NCBI RefSeq assembly: GCF_026004115.1
Contig: NZ_BPIM01000001.1
Location: forward strand, 1,116,001 to 1,180,000
Source of the DNA: Meiothermus sp.
Lineage (GTDB): Bacteria > Deinococcota > Deinococci > Deinococcales > Thermaceae
Length of the DNA: 64,000 nt
Direction: 5' to 3'
Shown: positions 37,482 through 46,164 of the stretch, piece after piece
Numbering within the stretch: the stretch's first letter is position 1
Layout of the letters: each line of letters opens with the position of its first letter
Position numbers and translations under genes: made by a program
Notes under the pieces: generated by a model
What the model was told of the DNA's origin: nothing
Databases searched by the model: none
Seen by the model: only the letters and a program-made list of their open reading frames with translations

Positions 37482-37549
37482 CTTGGGTTCAGGGTAGCAG
37501 CCCTGCCTGAAGGGGCCTGTGCAAAAATACCAGAGCGAAAGTAGGGGCC

Positions 37550-40030
37550 ATGTCCGAAGCCAGCCTGCCCATCTATTCCGTTCTGCCCGCGCTGCGAAAC
37601 GCCCTGCGTTCGCACCGCACGGCAATTCTGCAAGCCCCTCCGGGCGCAGGCAAAAGCACGGTGCTGCCCCTGGAGCTGCTGGAGGAGCCCTGGCTTTTGG
37701 GCCAGAAAATCTGGATGCTCCAGCCCCGCCGCCTGGCCGCCCGCAACGCGGCGGCCCGTATGGCCGCCCTGCTGGGCGAGGAGGTGGGGCAGACCGTGGG
37801 CTACCGGGTGCGCTTTGAGAGCCGGGTAGGGCCCCAAACCCGCATCGAGGTGCTTACCGAAGGCATCCTGACCCGCCGCCTGCAAAAAGACCCGGGCCTC
37901 GCAGGGGTGGGGCTGGTCATCTTTGACGAGTTCCACGAACGCAGCCTCCAGGCTGACCTGGGCCTGGTGCTGTGCCGCGAGGTGCAGCAGGCCCTGCGCG
38001 AAGACCTGCGCATTTTGTTGATGTCGGCGACGCTGGATACCGAGGGGCTGGGCCGGCTGCTGGAAGCCCCGGTCGTGACCGCAGAGGGCAGGCTGTACCC
38101 CGTAGAAGTCCGCTACCTGCCCCGCGACCCCGAAGGCCCCCTGCCCGGGGTGGTGGCAGGGGCGGTCTCGAGGGCCCTGGCCGAGCACCCGGGCGATATT
38201 CTGGTCTTTTTGCCGGGGGTGGGCGAGATTGCCCGCACCCAGCGGCTTCTGGCCGAGCGGCACCCCGAGGTGAAAATTGCCCCGCTCTACGGCGACCTGC
38301 CCCTCGCGGCCCAACAGGCGGCCATCCTGCCCGACCCGCAAGGGCGCAAGGTGGTGCTTTCAACCTCCATTGCCGAGACCAGCCTGACCATCGAGGGCAT
38401 CCGGGTGGTGGTGGACTCGGGGTACTCGAGGCTCCCCCGCTTCGATGCGAAAAGCGGCCTCACGCGCCTGGAGACGGCGCGCGTCACCCAGGACGCCGCC
38501 GAGCAGCGCAGGGGGCGGGCCGGGCGGCTGGGGCCGGGGGTCTGCTATCGGCTGTGGAGCCAGGCCACCCATGGGCAGCTCCTAAAAGAGCGCAGGCCGG
38601 AGATTCTGGAGGCCGACCTGGCCCCGCTGGTGCTCGAGCTGGCCCAGTGGGGCGTGCAAGACCCCCACAAGCTGGACTGGGTCACCCCACCCCCCGCCGG
38701 GGCCCTCCGGCAGGCCCGCGCACTCCTGGAAGCCCTGGGAGCGCTGGAAGGCCAGGCCCTCACCGAACGGGGCATAGCGATGCTCGAGTGGCCCACCCAC
38801 CCCCGCCTGGCCCACCTGCTTATGGAAGGCCAGGCCCTGCGGCAAAGCGCTCTGGCCGCCGACCTGGCCGCGCTGCTGGAGGAGCGCGACCCCTTGCCCA
38901 GGGGGGCCGGAGCCGATGTGGGCTTGCGCTTACAGGCCCTGCGGCACTGGCGCCAGAGCGGCAAAGCCCTTCACGGCGCCGAGCCGGGTACGCTGGCCCG
39001 GATCGAGCGGCTCAGCCAGCAGTGGCGTCAGCGCCTGGGGGTGGCTGCGGAAAACCAGCCGACCGAGGAGCGAAAGGTTGGAATGCTGATTGCCATGGCC
39101 TACCCCGACCGGCTGGCCCGCCTGCGCGAAGGGGAGCGCCTGCGCTACCGCCTCTCGGGGGGGCGGGGGGTGCGCCTGGACGAGAACGACCTGCTGGCTG
39201 GCAGCCCCTGGCTGGCCGTGGCCCACCTGGACGCAGGTCTGGAGGAGGGCCGCATATTTCTGGCCGCTCCGGTCGAGCCACAAGACCTGGCGCCCTTGGC
39301 CCGGCCCGTCGAGACCGTCGCCTGGGATGCCCAGGGCGGGGTGCTGCTGGCCCAGCGCGAGCTGCGGGTGGGGGAGGTGGCGCTTGCCAGGGAGCCGCTC
39401 CGCCAGGTGAACCCCACACAACGCCGCGAAATTCTCTGCCAGGTGGTGCGGGCCGAAGGGCTGGCGCTCTTGCCCTAGACAGAAGAACTCCGCCAGTGGC
39501 AGGCCCGGGTTCTCTGCCTGCGAAGCTGGCGGCCCGAGGAAGGCTGGCCCGATGTTTCCGACGAGCACCTGCTGGATACCCTCGAGGACTGGCTGGCCCC
39601 CTGGCTGGAGGGAGTCTCGCGCCGCACAGATTTTGCCCGCCTCGAGCTCGAGCGCATCCTGGGGGGGCTCTTGCCCTGGCCGCTTCCGCCGCGCCTGGAC
39701 GCACTGGCCCCCACAAGGCTTCAGGTGCCCAGCGGTTCGCGCGTCAGACTCACCTACCACCCCGATGGCAGCCCGCCGGTGCTGGCGGTAAAGCTACAGG
39801 AAATGTTTGGCCTGGCCGATACCCCCACCGTCAACGAGGGGCGCACACGGGTGCTGCTACACCTGCTCTCCCCGGCCCAGCGGCCCATCCAGGTGACGCA
39901 AGACCTCAAAAGCTTCTGGAACCACACCTACCCCGAAGTTCGCAAGGAACTGCGGGGGCGCTACCCCAAACACCCCTGGCCCGAAGACCCCTGGAACGCC
40001 CTGCCTACCCGCAAGACCAGGCCCCGGTAG
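37550..40030 (+). pseudogene. hrpB: ATP-dependent helicase HrpB, interrupted by one amber codon
   Basis: A DEAH-box helicase of the HrpB family. Visible are Walker A APPGAGKST, DEFHER (motif II), SATLD (motif III), STSIAETSLTIEGI and QRRGRAGR (motif VI). The first 642 codons end at TAG (39476-39478). The same frame then continues for 183 codons to 40030 and encodes an excellent HrpB C-terminal domain (VKLQEMFGLADTPTVNEGR, VTQDLKSFWNHTYPEVRKEL, GRYPKHPWPEDP). The full frame of 826 codons is the normal family length. So either a recent nonsense mutation, a sequencing error, or read-through; a truncated 642-residue helicase may still be made. Confidence 0.9.
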
Positions 40031-40100
40031 AACTGAAACAAGGGTTCGAAAAGATTTTTGCATTGCCCAGTACTTCAAAAAACGCCTTAAGGCGTAAGAA

Positions 40101-40126
40101 GACCCCCAGGTTTGTTCCTGGGGGTC
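40101..40126. terminator. bidirectional terminator between hrpB and the convergent gene
   Basis: A 10-bp stem gacccccagg/cctgggggtc (40101-40110, 40117-40126) with a 6-nt loop is flanked by an A-rich left side (T-rich on the minus strand) and by TGGATTT on the right. A small cgccttaaggcg palindrome precedes it. Confidence 0.75.
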
Positions 40127-40141
40127 TGGATTTGCGGGAGG

Positions 40142-40513
40142 CTAGATTTCGATGTGATCCAGCCGAATAACCTGATCCTGCAGGGCTATCTCCAGATGGT
40201 ACTCGCCCCCCTGCGGCACCTCGAGCCGGAACGAGCCGGTCAGGCTGATAGGAGCCGTCAGTTGGGTTTGTTCGTTGCGCAGGGCAGTGCTGCCCTGAAT
40301 CTGGGCGAGCTGGCTGGGGTCGGCCACGATATACCCTTGCAGGTAGGCTTTGTGGTTATCCGGTTTCAGGCTCAGGTCGAGGTAGAAGTCGCCCGCCTTG
40401 TACAGTTGCGACCAGGCCCCGGTGAAGTTCCGGTGGCGCACCGCCAGCGAGGTCTTGCGGGAGTCCATCACCAGGATGGCCTGCAGTTGGGGTTTCTTGG
40501 ATTCGGTCATCAT
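40142..40513 (-). CDS. hypothetical protein, co-transcribed with the subtilisin gene
   Basis: A 123-residue soluble protein with a beta-rich pattern (YHLEIALQDQVIRLDHIEI at the end). No family is recognised and there is no signal peptide. It lies 9 bp after the S8 peptidase gene, with ribosome site AAGGAG. It could be a chaperone, inhibitor or regulator of that peptidase, but this is only from position. Confidence 0.6.
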   Translation of the reverse strand: MMTESKKPQLQAILVMDSRKTSLAVRHRNFTGAWSQLYKAGDFYLDLSLKPDNHKAYLQGYIVADPSQLAQIQGSTALRNEQTQLTAPISLTGSFRLEVPQGGEYHLEIALQDQVIRLDHIEI

Positions 40514-40522
40514 GATGGCTCC

Positions 40523-42418
40523 TTAGTTTCCCGAGACGGCCCAGGTGATGGCGGCCACGAGCAGATGCAATCCCATATTGGTCAGGCGGGTGGTACCGGT
40601 GCTGCTGGGGAAGAAACCCACCCGGCGGGCCGGAGCGGTGCCGCTTTGCATGGCGGCCCCAATGTCGTAGCCAAACAGGGTCGAGCGGGTGGTGTCGGAG
40701 GTCAGGCTGGCCACGCTCACCGCCCCAGAGGCGACCTTGCCCCAGTTGAGCGCATCCGAGCTGCTGTAGATGGTTGAGTTGTACAGGGGCAGGCCCGCCG
40801 CGAGGGGGTGGGTGTTGTTGAGCAGGGTGACCTGGGTCTGTCCGGTCTGGGTGTTGCGGTCACCGGATTTACTCCCGGTCATGCGCATCTCGTCAAACAA
40901 ATCCCAGTGCATCACCACCACCGGCACGGCTACATTGTTGAATTTGGTGCTCACGTCGCCCGGGGTCACGCTGCCCGAGATGAGCACCAAATCCCGGCCC
41001 GTGGCGTCGGAGGCTGTGCTGGCCTTATCGTCCCTCACCGTGAGGGTATAGCCGATGCTTTCAAGTCGGGTTCGAATGGCCGCATCGCCGGCGCTCAGGT
41101 TGGTGTTCCCCACCACCAGGATGGCTTGCTTGCGCTGCAGATCGGGGGCTTTTTGCAGCAGGCCCACGGTGTTGACCAACCCCCGCTGTACTCCGGAAAT
41201 GCCCAGGTTCACAGCGGAGTGCTCGAGGTAAGTCCCCACGCTGGCCTTGTTCACCGTCTCGGCCAGCGCCAGGGCGATGGCCCCGGTCACCTGCGGGGTG
41301 GCAAAGGACGTACCGGTGTAATAGGCAAACCGGTTGTCGGGGTAGGCTCCGGCAATCAGGACACCCGGGGCCACGAACTCCAGCGAGGGGCCCCTGCAAG
41401 AAAAGAGGGAGATGGCCAGGGCGCTACTAATGCTGCCTACGCTGACCAGGAACTGGTGGTTGTTCACGCCGTTGTTGGCCCAGGCGGCGGGGTAGGTAAG
41501 GTTGCTGTCGCCGGTGTTGCCCGCCGAGGCCACAATGTAGATGCCCTGGTTGGTCGCGCTGTTGATGGTGAGCTGCAGGGCGGTGTCGTTGACGGTAGTA
41601 CCCAGAGAAACGTTGATGACCTGGGCGCCCATGCTCATGGCGTGCTGGATGCCCGAGATCACACCGGCTACCGTGCCCGCCCCATCGCCGTTCAAGACCC
41701 GGATGGGCAGGATGGCAGCCCGTGGGGCCACTTGCAAAATGAGGCTGGCCACCCCGGTGCCGTGGCCGTACATGCTGCCAGCCACCTCCTGGGGAATGGC
41801 ATCCCAATCCACGAAGTCGTAGTGCTGATAGTTGGGGGCCAGCCGACCCGCAAACTGGGGATGGGCCAGGTCAATGCCGGTGTCCAGCACCGCCACCTTG
41901 ATGCCCTGGCCGAAGTTGCGGCTGAGGGCCTGGGCCTGGGGCACCTTGGTCAGCATGAACTGGAAGCGGTTTTCGCTGGGGAGGGCGGGGATGGTGCTGG
42001 TGCCACCGGCCCAGCTATTCCAGCCACCCGCCCAGCTATTAAAGCCGCCCGCCCAGCTATTGAAACCCCCGGTCCAGGAGTTGAAGCCCAGGGCGGTGGC
42101 CGGGGTGCGCACGGTGGCGTTGGGCTCGAGGGTGGTGTTTTGCAGCGAGGCCCCGCTCCCCTGCAGGGCCGCAGCGGCCTCGCTACTGAGCTTCAGAATG
42201 GCCTGCGCCTCGAGCCAGGCAATCACCTCGCCCCCGTAGCGCTGGGCCAGGCGTTCTGGGGTATCGCTTGCAGTGATGGGCACCGTCAGCAAATAGCCGT
42301 TATCGCTGGAGGGCAGAGCGGTGGGTCTGTTGGGGCCACCGCAGGCTGCCAGCAGTGCCAGCAACGCCAGTGCGAGGGCTCGGTAGAGGCCAGATATGGA
42401 TGGAATGGCGTTTTTCAT
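40523..42418 (-). CDS. S8 (subtilisin-like) serine peptidase lipoprotein with FNSWAGG repeats
   Basis: A lipobox (LLAAC, Cys26) anchors a 631-residue exported peptidase. The catalytic triad is Asp179 in VAVLDTGID, His219 in YGHGTGVAS and Ser371 in GTSFATPQ, with oxyanion Asn301. Between propeptide and peptidase, residues 111-139 are four copies of a 7-residue unit G-F/W-N-S-W-A/T-G. After the peptidase, about 220 residues (from about 430, with AILVVGNTNLSAGD and VVVMHWDLFDEM) resemble a ThuA/GATase-like sandwich. Ribosome site GGAGCGAGG. A palindrome lies upstream at 42495-42518. Confidence 0.88.
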   Translation of the reverse strand: MKNAIPSISGLYRALALALLALLAACGGPNRPTALPSSDNGYLLTVPITASDTPERLAQRYGGEVIAWLEAQAILKLSSEAAAALQGSGASLQNTTLEPNATVRTPATALGFNSWTGGFNSWAGGFNSWAGGWNSWAGGTSTIPALPSENRFQFMLTKVPQAQALSRNFGQGIKVAVLDTGIDLAHPQFAGRLAPNYQHYDFVDWDAIPQEVAGSMYGHGTGVASLILQVAPRAAILPIRVLNGDGAGTVAGVISGIQHAMSMGAQVINVSLGTTVNDTALQLTINSATNQGIYIVASAGNTGDSNLTYPAAWANNGVNNHQFLVSVGSISSALAISLFSCRGPSLEFVAPGVLIAGAYPDNRFAYYTGTSFATPQVTGAIALALAETVNKASVGTYLEHSAVNLGISGVQRGLVNTVGLLQKAPDLQRKQAILVVGNTNLSAGDAAIRTRLESIGYTLTVRDDKASTASDATGRDLVLISGSVTPGDVSTKFNNVAVPVVVMHWDLFDEMRMTGSKSGDRNTQTGQTQVTLLNNTHPLAAGLPLYNSTIYSSSDALNWGKVASGAVSVASLTSDTTRSTLFGYDIGAAMQSGTAPARRVGFFPSSTGTTRLTNMGLHLLVAAITWAVSGN

Positions 42419-42494
42419 GCATAGGCCTCGCTCCGTAGAGTTCTTGCTGAGTCCAAGCCTAGGGAAAAAGCCCGTCGTCCAGTGCGAAAAAAAC

Positions 42495-42518
42495 CGTTAC
42501 ATACACCCGCATGTAACG
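42495..42518. promoter_or_regulatory. palindromic operator-like site upstream of the S8 peptidase
   Basis: cgttacat (42495-42502) and atgtaacg (42511-42518) form an 8-bp perfect inverted repeat with 8-bp spacing, about 77 bp before the peptidase start. Further gttac words lie at 42562-42577. This is typical of a dimeric repressor site; no regulator gene is adjacent. Confidence 0.4.
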
Positions 42519-42595
42519 CCAATCTGGGAAAGTACCTCCCAGAAGCACTTTTGGAGGTGGGACGTTACCGGCGTTACGGAGAAAACGGGGTTGTA

Positions 42596-43768
42596 TTAAG
42601 ACCAGGCCTTGAGGGGGCGCATCTTAGGGGTTTTTTTGTACTGATGGTCTTGCATCCGCCGCAAGACTTGCGTGAGCACCCGGATCCCCTGCTCGAGGTA
42701 GGGCCCCTTGTTGAGCATCACGCACTCGGCCCGGGCGGCCAGTACCGCGTCCGATACCTCAGCACGGGAAGGGGTGCCTTTCTTGACCAGCCGATCCAGC
42801 ACCTGGGTGGCCCAGATGACCGGCACCGAGGCCGCTTCGGCCAGCCAGAGGATCTCTTCCTGCATCTCGGCCAGGCGTTCGTAGCCAAGTTCTACCGCCA
42901 GGTCGCCCCGGGCAATCATGATGGCGGTAGGCCAGCGCCCAGCGGCTCGCACCGCCAGTTCGGGCAGGTTGCCCACCGCCAGGGCCGTCTCGACCTTGAG
43001 CACCAGACCGCGCAAACGGTGGGGATGGCGAGCTTCCAGTTCCGAAAGCAGGTGTTCCACATCTTCCGGCCGTTGCACGAAGGAGTACCCCAGCAGGTCG
43101 GCGTTGTGAAGGGCGAACTCGAGGTCTCCCAGATCCTTGGGGCTGAGCGGTTCGATGTCCAGCGGGGTATCGGGCAGGTTCAAGCTCTTCTCGGGTTGCA
43201 GTTTGAAGCCCTGGGAGGCGTACCGACCACCCGCAGCAGCACCGCTTGGGGTTCGACTTGCTCCACGCGGGCCTCGAGCTTGCCCTCATCCATAAAAACC
43301 CGGTGGCCCACCTGCAGTCCCGCAAGCGGCGTCGGTAGCAACTTCCTCCGGCAGCGTGACCAGGATGCGGGGACCCCTGCCGGGACCAAAAAGCTCCACA
43401 GTAGCGGCCTCGAGCAAAGCCTACCGGGCAAAAAAGTCTTCTGGTCGTGGGTAGGGCATCTTCCCATGACCCAACATCCGGCTCAGGGTGGCCAGCAGCG
43501 CCTCGAGGTTCTCCCGCACCCTGGACTCGGCTCGCCCCAGCGAGGATAGCCCCAGCCAGGCCAGTTCGCGCTGTAGGGGGCGCAGATCGTGCTTTCGCAA
43601 GGCCAGGTAGTCGGCCAGATTGCGGGCCGACCGAGCAAACGGTGGCCGCTTCAGGTAGGGCAGCCAGCGCTGGTATTGCGCCGCGCCCTCCTGCTCTACC
43701 TGCGCCCGTAAGGTGGAAATTTGCCGGTAGAGGGCCTCGAGAGCAGCGCGTTCCTCTGAAGCTTGCAT
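42596..43768 (-). pseudogene. decayed pyruvate-kinase-like protein
   Basis: Three consecutive frames give one broken product. The first (43768 down to a TAG at 43421-43423) is the helical N-terminal extension found on some pyruvate kinase-like proteins (ARNLADYLALRKHDLRPLQ, GLSSLGRAE). The same frame runs on to ILVTLPEEVATD. About 100 or more residues of the barrel are then missing, and coding resumes in another frame at GLQVGHRVFMDEGKLEARV. A second shift near 43205 leads to FKLQPEKSLNLPDTPLDIEPLS and on to the stop at 42596. One stop, one deletion and frameshifts mean it is not functional. Confidence 0.8.
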
Positions 43769-43893
43769 AATTCGAGATTCGAGACAGCTCGACACCTGGG
43801 CCCCTATCTAGCCCTTGCTACCATAGCGTTGCCTGGTCTCTTCAGACCAATGTCAGCTTGGGGCCGGAGTCCCCCCTTTTTGTATTGTCTCGC

Positions 43894-43943
43894 TGGTGCG
43901 CCCGGCAGGACTCGAACCTGCGACCTAAGGTTTAGGAAAACCT
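43894..43943 (-). other. attachment site: displaced 3' half of tRNA-Arg(CCU)
   Basis: On the minus strand the sequence gives an anticodon loop TTCCTAA (anticodon CCU), a variable loop, a perfect T arm (GCAGG TTCGAGT CCTGC), the acceptor strand CGGGCGC, A73 and an encoded CCA. The 5' half (acceptor, D arm) is absent: upstream sequence is the tail of the integrase gene. The 5' anticodon strand AGGTT pairs imperfectly with ACCTT, which may mark the crossover. This is what remains beside host DNA when a virus with a tRNA-derived att site integrates; the intact tRNA should be at the other provirus end. Confidence 0.75.
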
Positions 43944-43947
43944 GGCA

Positions 43948-45159
43948 TTATCTTTTGACGGTTTTGACCAGTTTTGATTTTGCTTTGCCGGACAGATTCT
44001 TTTGCTGCTTCATGTTTGTTGTAACCAGTTCATTTTGTTCAGTTCTGCCACCGTGTAGGTGTAATAAGGTGTCAAGGCTCAGGGCCGCCCGGCGCTGGTC
44101 TTCCTCTTGAAGGTGCTGGTAAATCCGCAGGGCTAAGCTGGGGTCTGCGTGGCGCAACCGGTCGGCCACCTGTTTGGGATTGAGGCCTGCGCGAAAGGCC
44201 AGCGAGGTGTAGGTGTGCCGGATGCCGTGGGGGCTGATGTAGGGCACGCCCGCCTTCCGGCAAAGCAATTTGAGCACCCTGGCCGCGTTGCGGTGGGTGA
44301 TAGGGGTTCCTACCTCCGAAGGAAAAATCAGGCCGTTCTCTTTCCAGCGCTTGGCGGTGGCCCGCTCTTCGGCCTGGCCCTGGCGGTGGGCGGCAAGCAG
44401 AGCTTGGGTATCCGGGTCGAGGTATAGCGCGGCCTGGGAGTGCCGGGTTTTGGTAGGGCCAAACGTGCCATCAAGCCGAAGGGTTCGGCGCACCCACAGC
44501 CGCTCCCCCTCCCAGTCCTGCCACTGAAGGGCCAGGGTTTCGCCAATCCGAAGCCCGGTAGCGAGCATAAAAGCAAACATGGGGTATAGCCGGTGTGACC
44601 GGGCGACCTCGAGGAACTTCGCCGCATCCTGGGCGGCCCATGCCTGGGCGGGGCGCACCCGGCCCCCTGATGGAGGGTCTACCGCCTCTGCCGGGTTGGA
44701 CTCGATGAGGTCTAGCCGCAGGGCATCCCGCAGAGCTGCCCGCAAGAACTGGAAGGTTTGCCGCCGGGTGGACGGGGAGAGGTGGGCCAGGTCAGCCAGG
44801 AAGGAGCGGATGGCCAGCGGGGTTAGCCGGGTGAGGGGCATCTGGGCCAGCGGGGCTAGCCGCTTTTTATACTCGTCGTACTTGGCGGCAGTAGATGGAC
44901 GGATGTTGTGGGTGCGGACGTGTTCGGCAGCCCACCGCTCGAGCCATTCTCCCAGCCGCAAGCGGCTAGGCTGGATTAGGCCATAGCCCGCTTTGGGCAG
45001 CAGCCGGGCGAGCCGCTCGGCTACCTCGCGCCGGGTACGCCCGTACACCCAGCGCTTTTGCTGCTTGCCGTCAGGCCCATAGCCCACCGTGACGAAGGCC
45101 GCCCAGCGCCCGTCTTTGCGCTGGAAGATGGAACCCTCGCCTTTGCCGCGTCGGGGCAT
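43948..45159 (-). CDS. int: tyrosine recombinase (integrase)
   Basis: A 403-residue phage integrase. It has an N-terminal arm-binding domain (GEGSIFQRKDGRWAA), a SAM-like core-binding domain (about 65-160) and a catalytic domain with Arg in ATGLRIGETLAL, the H-x-x-R box HGIRHTY, and the nucleophile Tyr in IYQHLQEED. It integrates and, with an excisionase, excises the provirus at the tRNA-Arg site that its stop codon almost touches. Ribosome site GGAGGGTAGC. Confidence 0.95.
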   Translation of the reverse strand: MPRRGKGEGSIFQRKDGRWAAFVTVGYGPDGKQQKRWVYGRTRREVAERLARLLPKAGYGLIQPSRLRLGEWLERWAAEHVRTHNIRPSTAAKYDEYKKRLAPLAQMPLTRLTPLAIRSFLADLAHLSPSTRRQTFQFLRAALRDALRLDLIESNPAEAVDPPSGGRVRPAQAWAAQDAAKFLEVARSHRLYPMFAFMLATGLRIGETLALQWQDWEGERLWVRRTLRLDGTFGPTKTRHSQAALYLDPDTQALLAAHRQGQAEERATAKRWKENGLIFPSEVGTPITHRNAARVLKLLCRKAGVPYISPHGIRHTYTSLAFRAGLNPKQVADRLRHADPSLALRIYQHLQEEDQRRAALSLDTLLHLHGGRTEQNELVTTNMKQQKNLSGKAKSKLVKTVKR

Positions 45160-45188
45160 GCTACCCTCCAGGGTGATATGCTGGATTC

Positions 45189-45404
45189 ATGACGGTGGTG
45201 CTGCCGCGTGGGCTGGAAAAGAAAATCTCCGACCTGCAAAAGATCAAGGGCAAGGGATGGGACAAGGAGCTCGAGAGAGCCATTGACGCCATCTTGGCGG
45301 AAGACCTGCTGCTTACCCCAAACCCCAAGCAAAAACTGACCGAAGCGCAAGCCATAAAAGAAGCTAGTAAAGCCGTCAAAGAAGACCGAGCGTGGCGAAA
45401 ATAG
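45189..45404 (+). CDS. small hypothetical protein divergent from the integrase
   Basis: A 71-residue, highly charged, largely helical protein. It starts MTVVLPRGLEKKISDL, a beta strand then helix that could be a ribbon-helix-helix DNA-binding unit, but I cannot confirm this. TATGCT (45177-45182) lies 6 nt before the ATG with no Shine-Dalgarno, a leaderless layout. It is the only rightward gene left of the repressor. Confidence 0.5.
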   Translation: MTVVLPRGLEKKISDLQKIKGKGWDKELERAIDAILAEDLLLTPNPKQKLTEAQAIKEASKAVKEDRAWRK

Positions 45405-45426
45405 GCCCGGTTACTGACAAAGCGCA

Positions 45427-45891
45427 TCACGGGTTTTTCTGCTCCTGCTGGTTAGGCACAAACCGGTTACGCAAAAACACCCCAACCAGCACAGCCAACC
45501 CAGTCACACCAAACCCTGCCGCTGCAATGTTATTGTCCCTGTAAGCAAGGACAAACGCAGCAGCCAAACTAAAGATGGTTACCACAAGCCCCATCCACTG
45601 CCCAGCCCGGAACGATTTGTAGTCATACTCCATCATTTGCTTGGTGAGCTGGGCGTCCTGTTGACGTAACTCGATTAAAGCCCTTTGCTCACGCTCTGCC
45701 ATTTCCATCAAGCGGCTTGCCGCGCCGGGTAAAACCCTTTCATAGCCCTCGAAGTCAGACGGCTTAGGCAGTGGGCTAACGTTTATCTCACCCTGAATGT
45801 GGCTGAATGTGCCTATTACGGGTGACTTCGAAACCGGATTGACAACCTGGGAAGGTTTAGCGGGTAAGTTCTGTTTCCTTCTTTTGCCCAT
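45427..45891 (-). CDS. DUF2335-family membrane protein
   Basis: A 154-residue protein. The segment YERVLPGAASRLMEMAEREQRAL followed by a helix and two transmembrane segments (WMGLVVTIFSLAAAFVLAY and GFGVTGLAVLVGVFL) is the DUF2335 pattern, common in prophages. It is leftward, expressed beside the repressor, so it may act in the lysogen (for example exclusion). That role is inference. Confidence 0.65.
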   Translation of the reverse strand: MGKRRKQNLPAKPSQVVNPVSKSPVIGTFSHIQGEINVSPLPKPSDFEGYERVLPGAASRLMEMAEREQRALIELRQQDAQLTKQMMEYDYKSFRAGQWMGLVVTIFSLAAAFVLAYRDNNIAAAGFGVTGLAVLVGVFLRNRFVPNQQEQKNP

Positions 45892-46078
45892 GCGCGGCTA
45901 CCTCGGAATCCATCTTGCGCATTGCGATCCGCAGGTAGTCGCCAACGGCATTCCAGTACGGCTTTTGCTCCCGGCTTTGGATATGTCTGTGAGCGTAGTC
46001 CCTGTAGTAGCTGGGCGAGTACATCCCAAACACGCTCAAAAAACCACGCACAAAAGCCTTGCTCTGAAAGTGCCTCAT
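45857..46078 (-). CDS. hypothetical lysogeny-region protein
   Basis: A 73-residue basic protein rich in Tyr and Arg (SYYRDYAHRHIQSREQKPYW); not recognised. It overlaps the DUF2335 gene by 35 bp in another frame, suggesting coupled translation. The start at 46078 is chosen because TACAAT lies 9 nt upstream; ATG codons at 46105 and further are possible. Confidence 0.4.
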   Translation of the reverse strand: MRHFQSKAFVRGFLSVFGMYSPSYYRDYAHRHIQSREQKPYWNAVGDYLRIAMRKMDSEVAAHGQKKETELTR

Positions 46079-46164
46079 AGCTACCGTATTGTACCTGCGG
46101 GTCATTAAAACGGGCTGTTGTTTTCTCACATTCAAAAGTCACCCCCTCAAAAACCGACCAATCG

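Noticed and set aside
37972-40170. A 732-residue open frame on the plus strand overlapping hrpB
   Set aside because: It is the second frame of a GC-rich gene, with Gly/Pro/Arg-rich composition and no domain. hrpB motifs are all in the other frame.
40808-42424. A 538-residue plus-strand frame opposite the subtilisin gene
   Set aside because: Antisense shadow of a high-GC gene; the minus strand has the full catalytic triad and lipobox.
43894-43943. Intact tRNA gene
   Set aside because: Only anticodon loop to CCA is present; no D arm or 5' acceptor strand can be found upstream.
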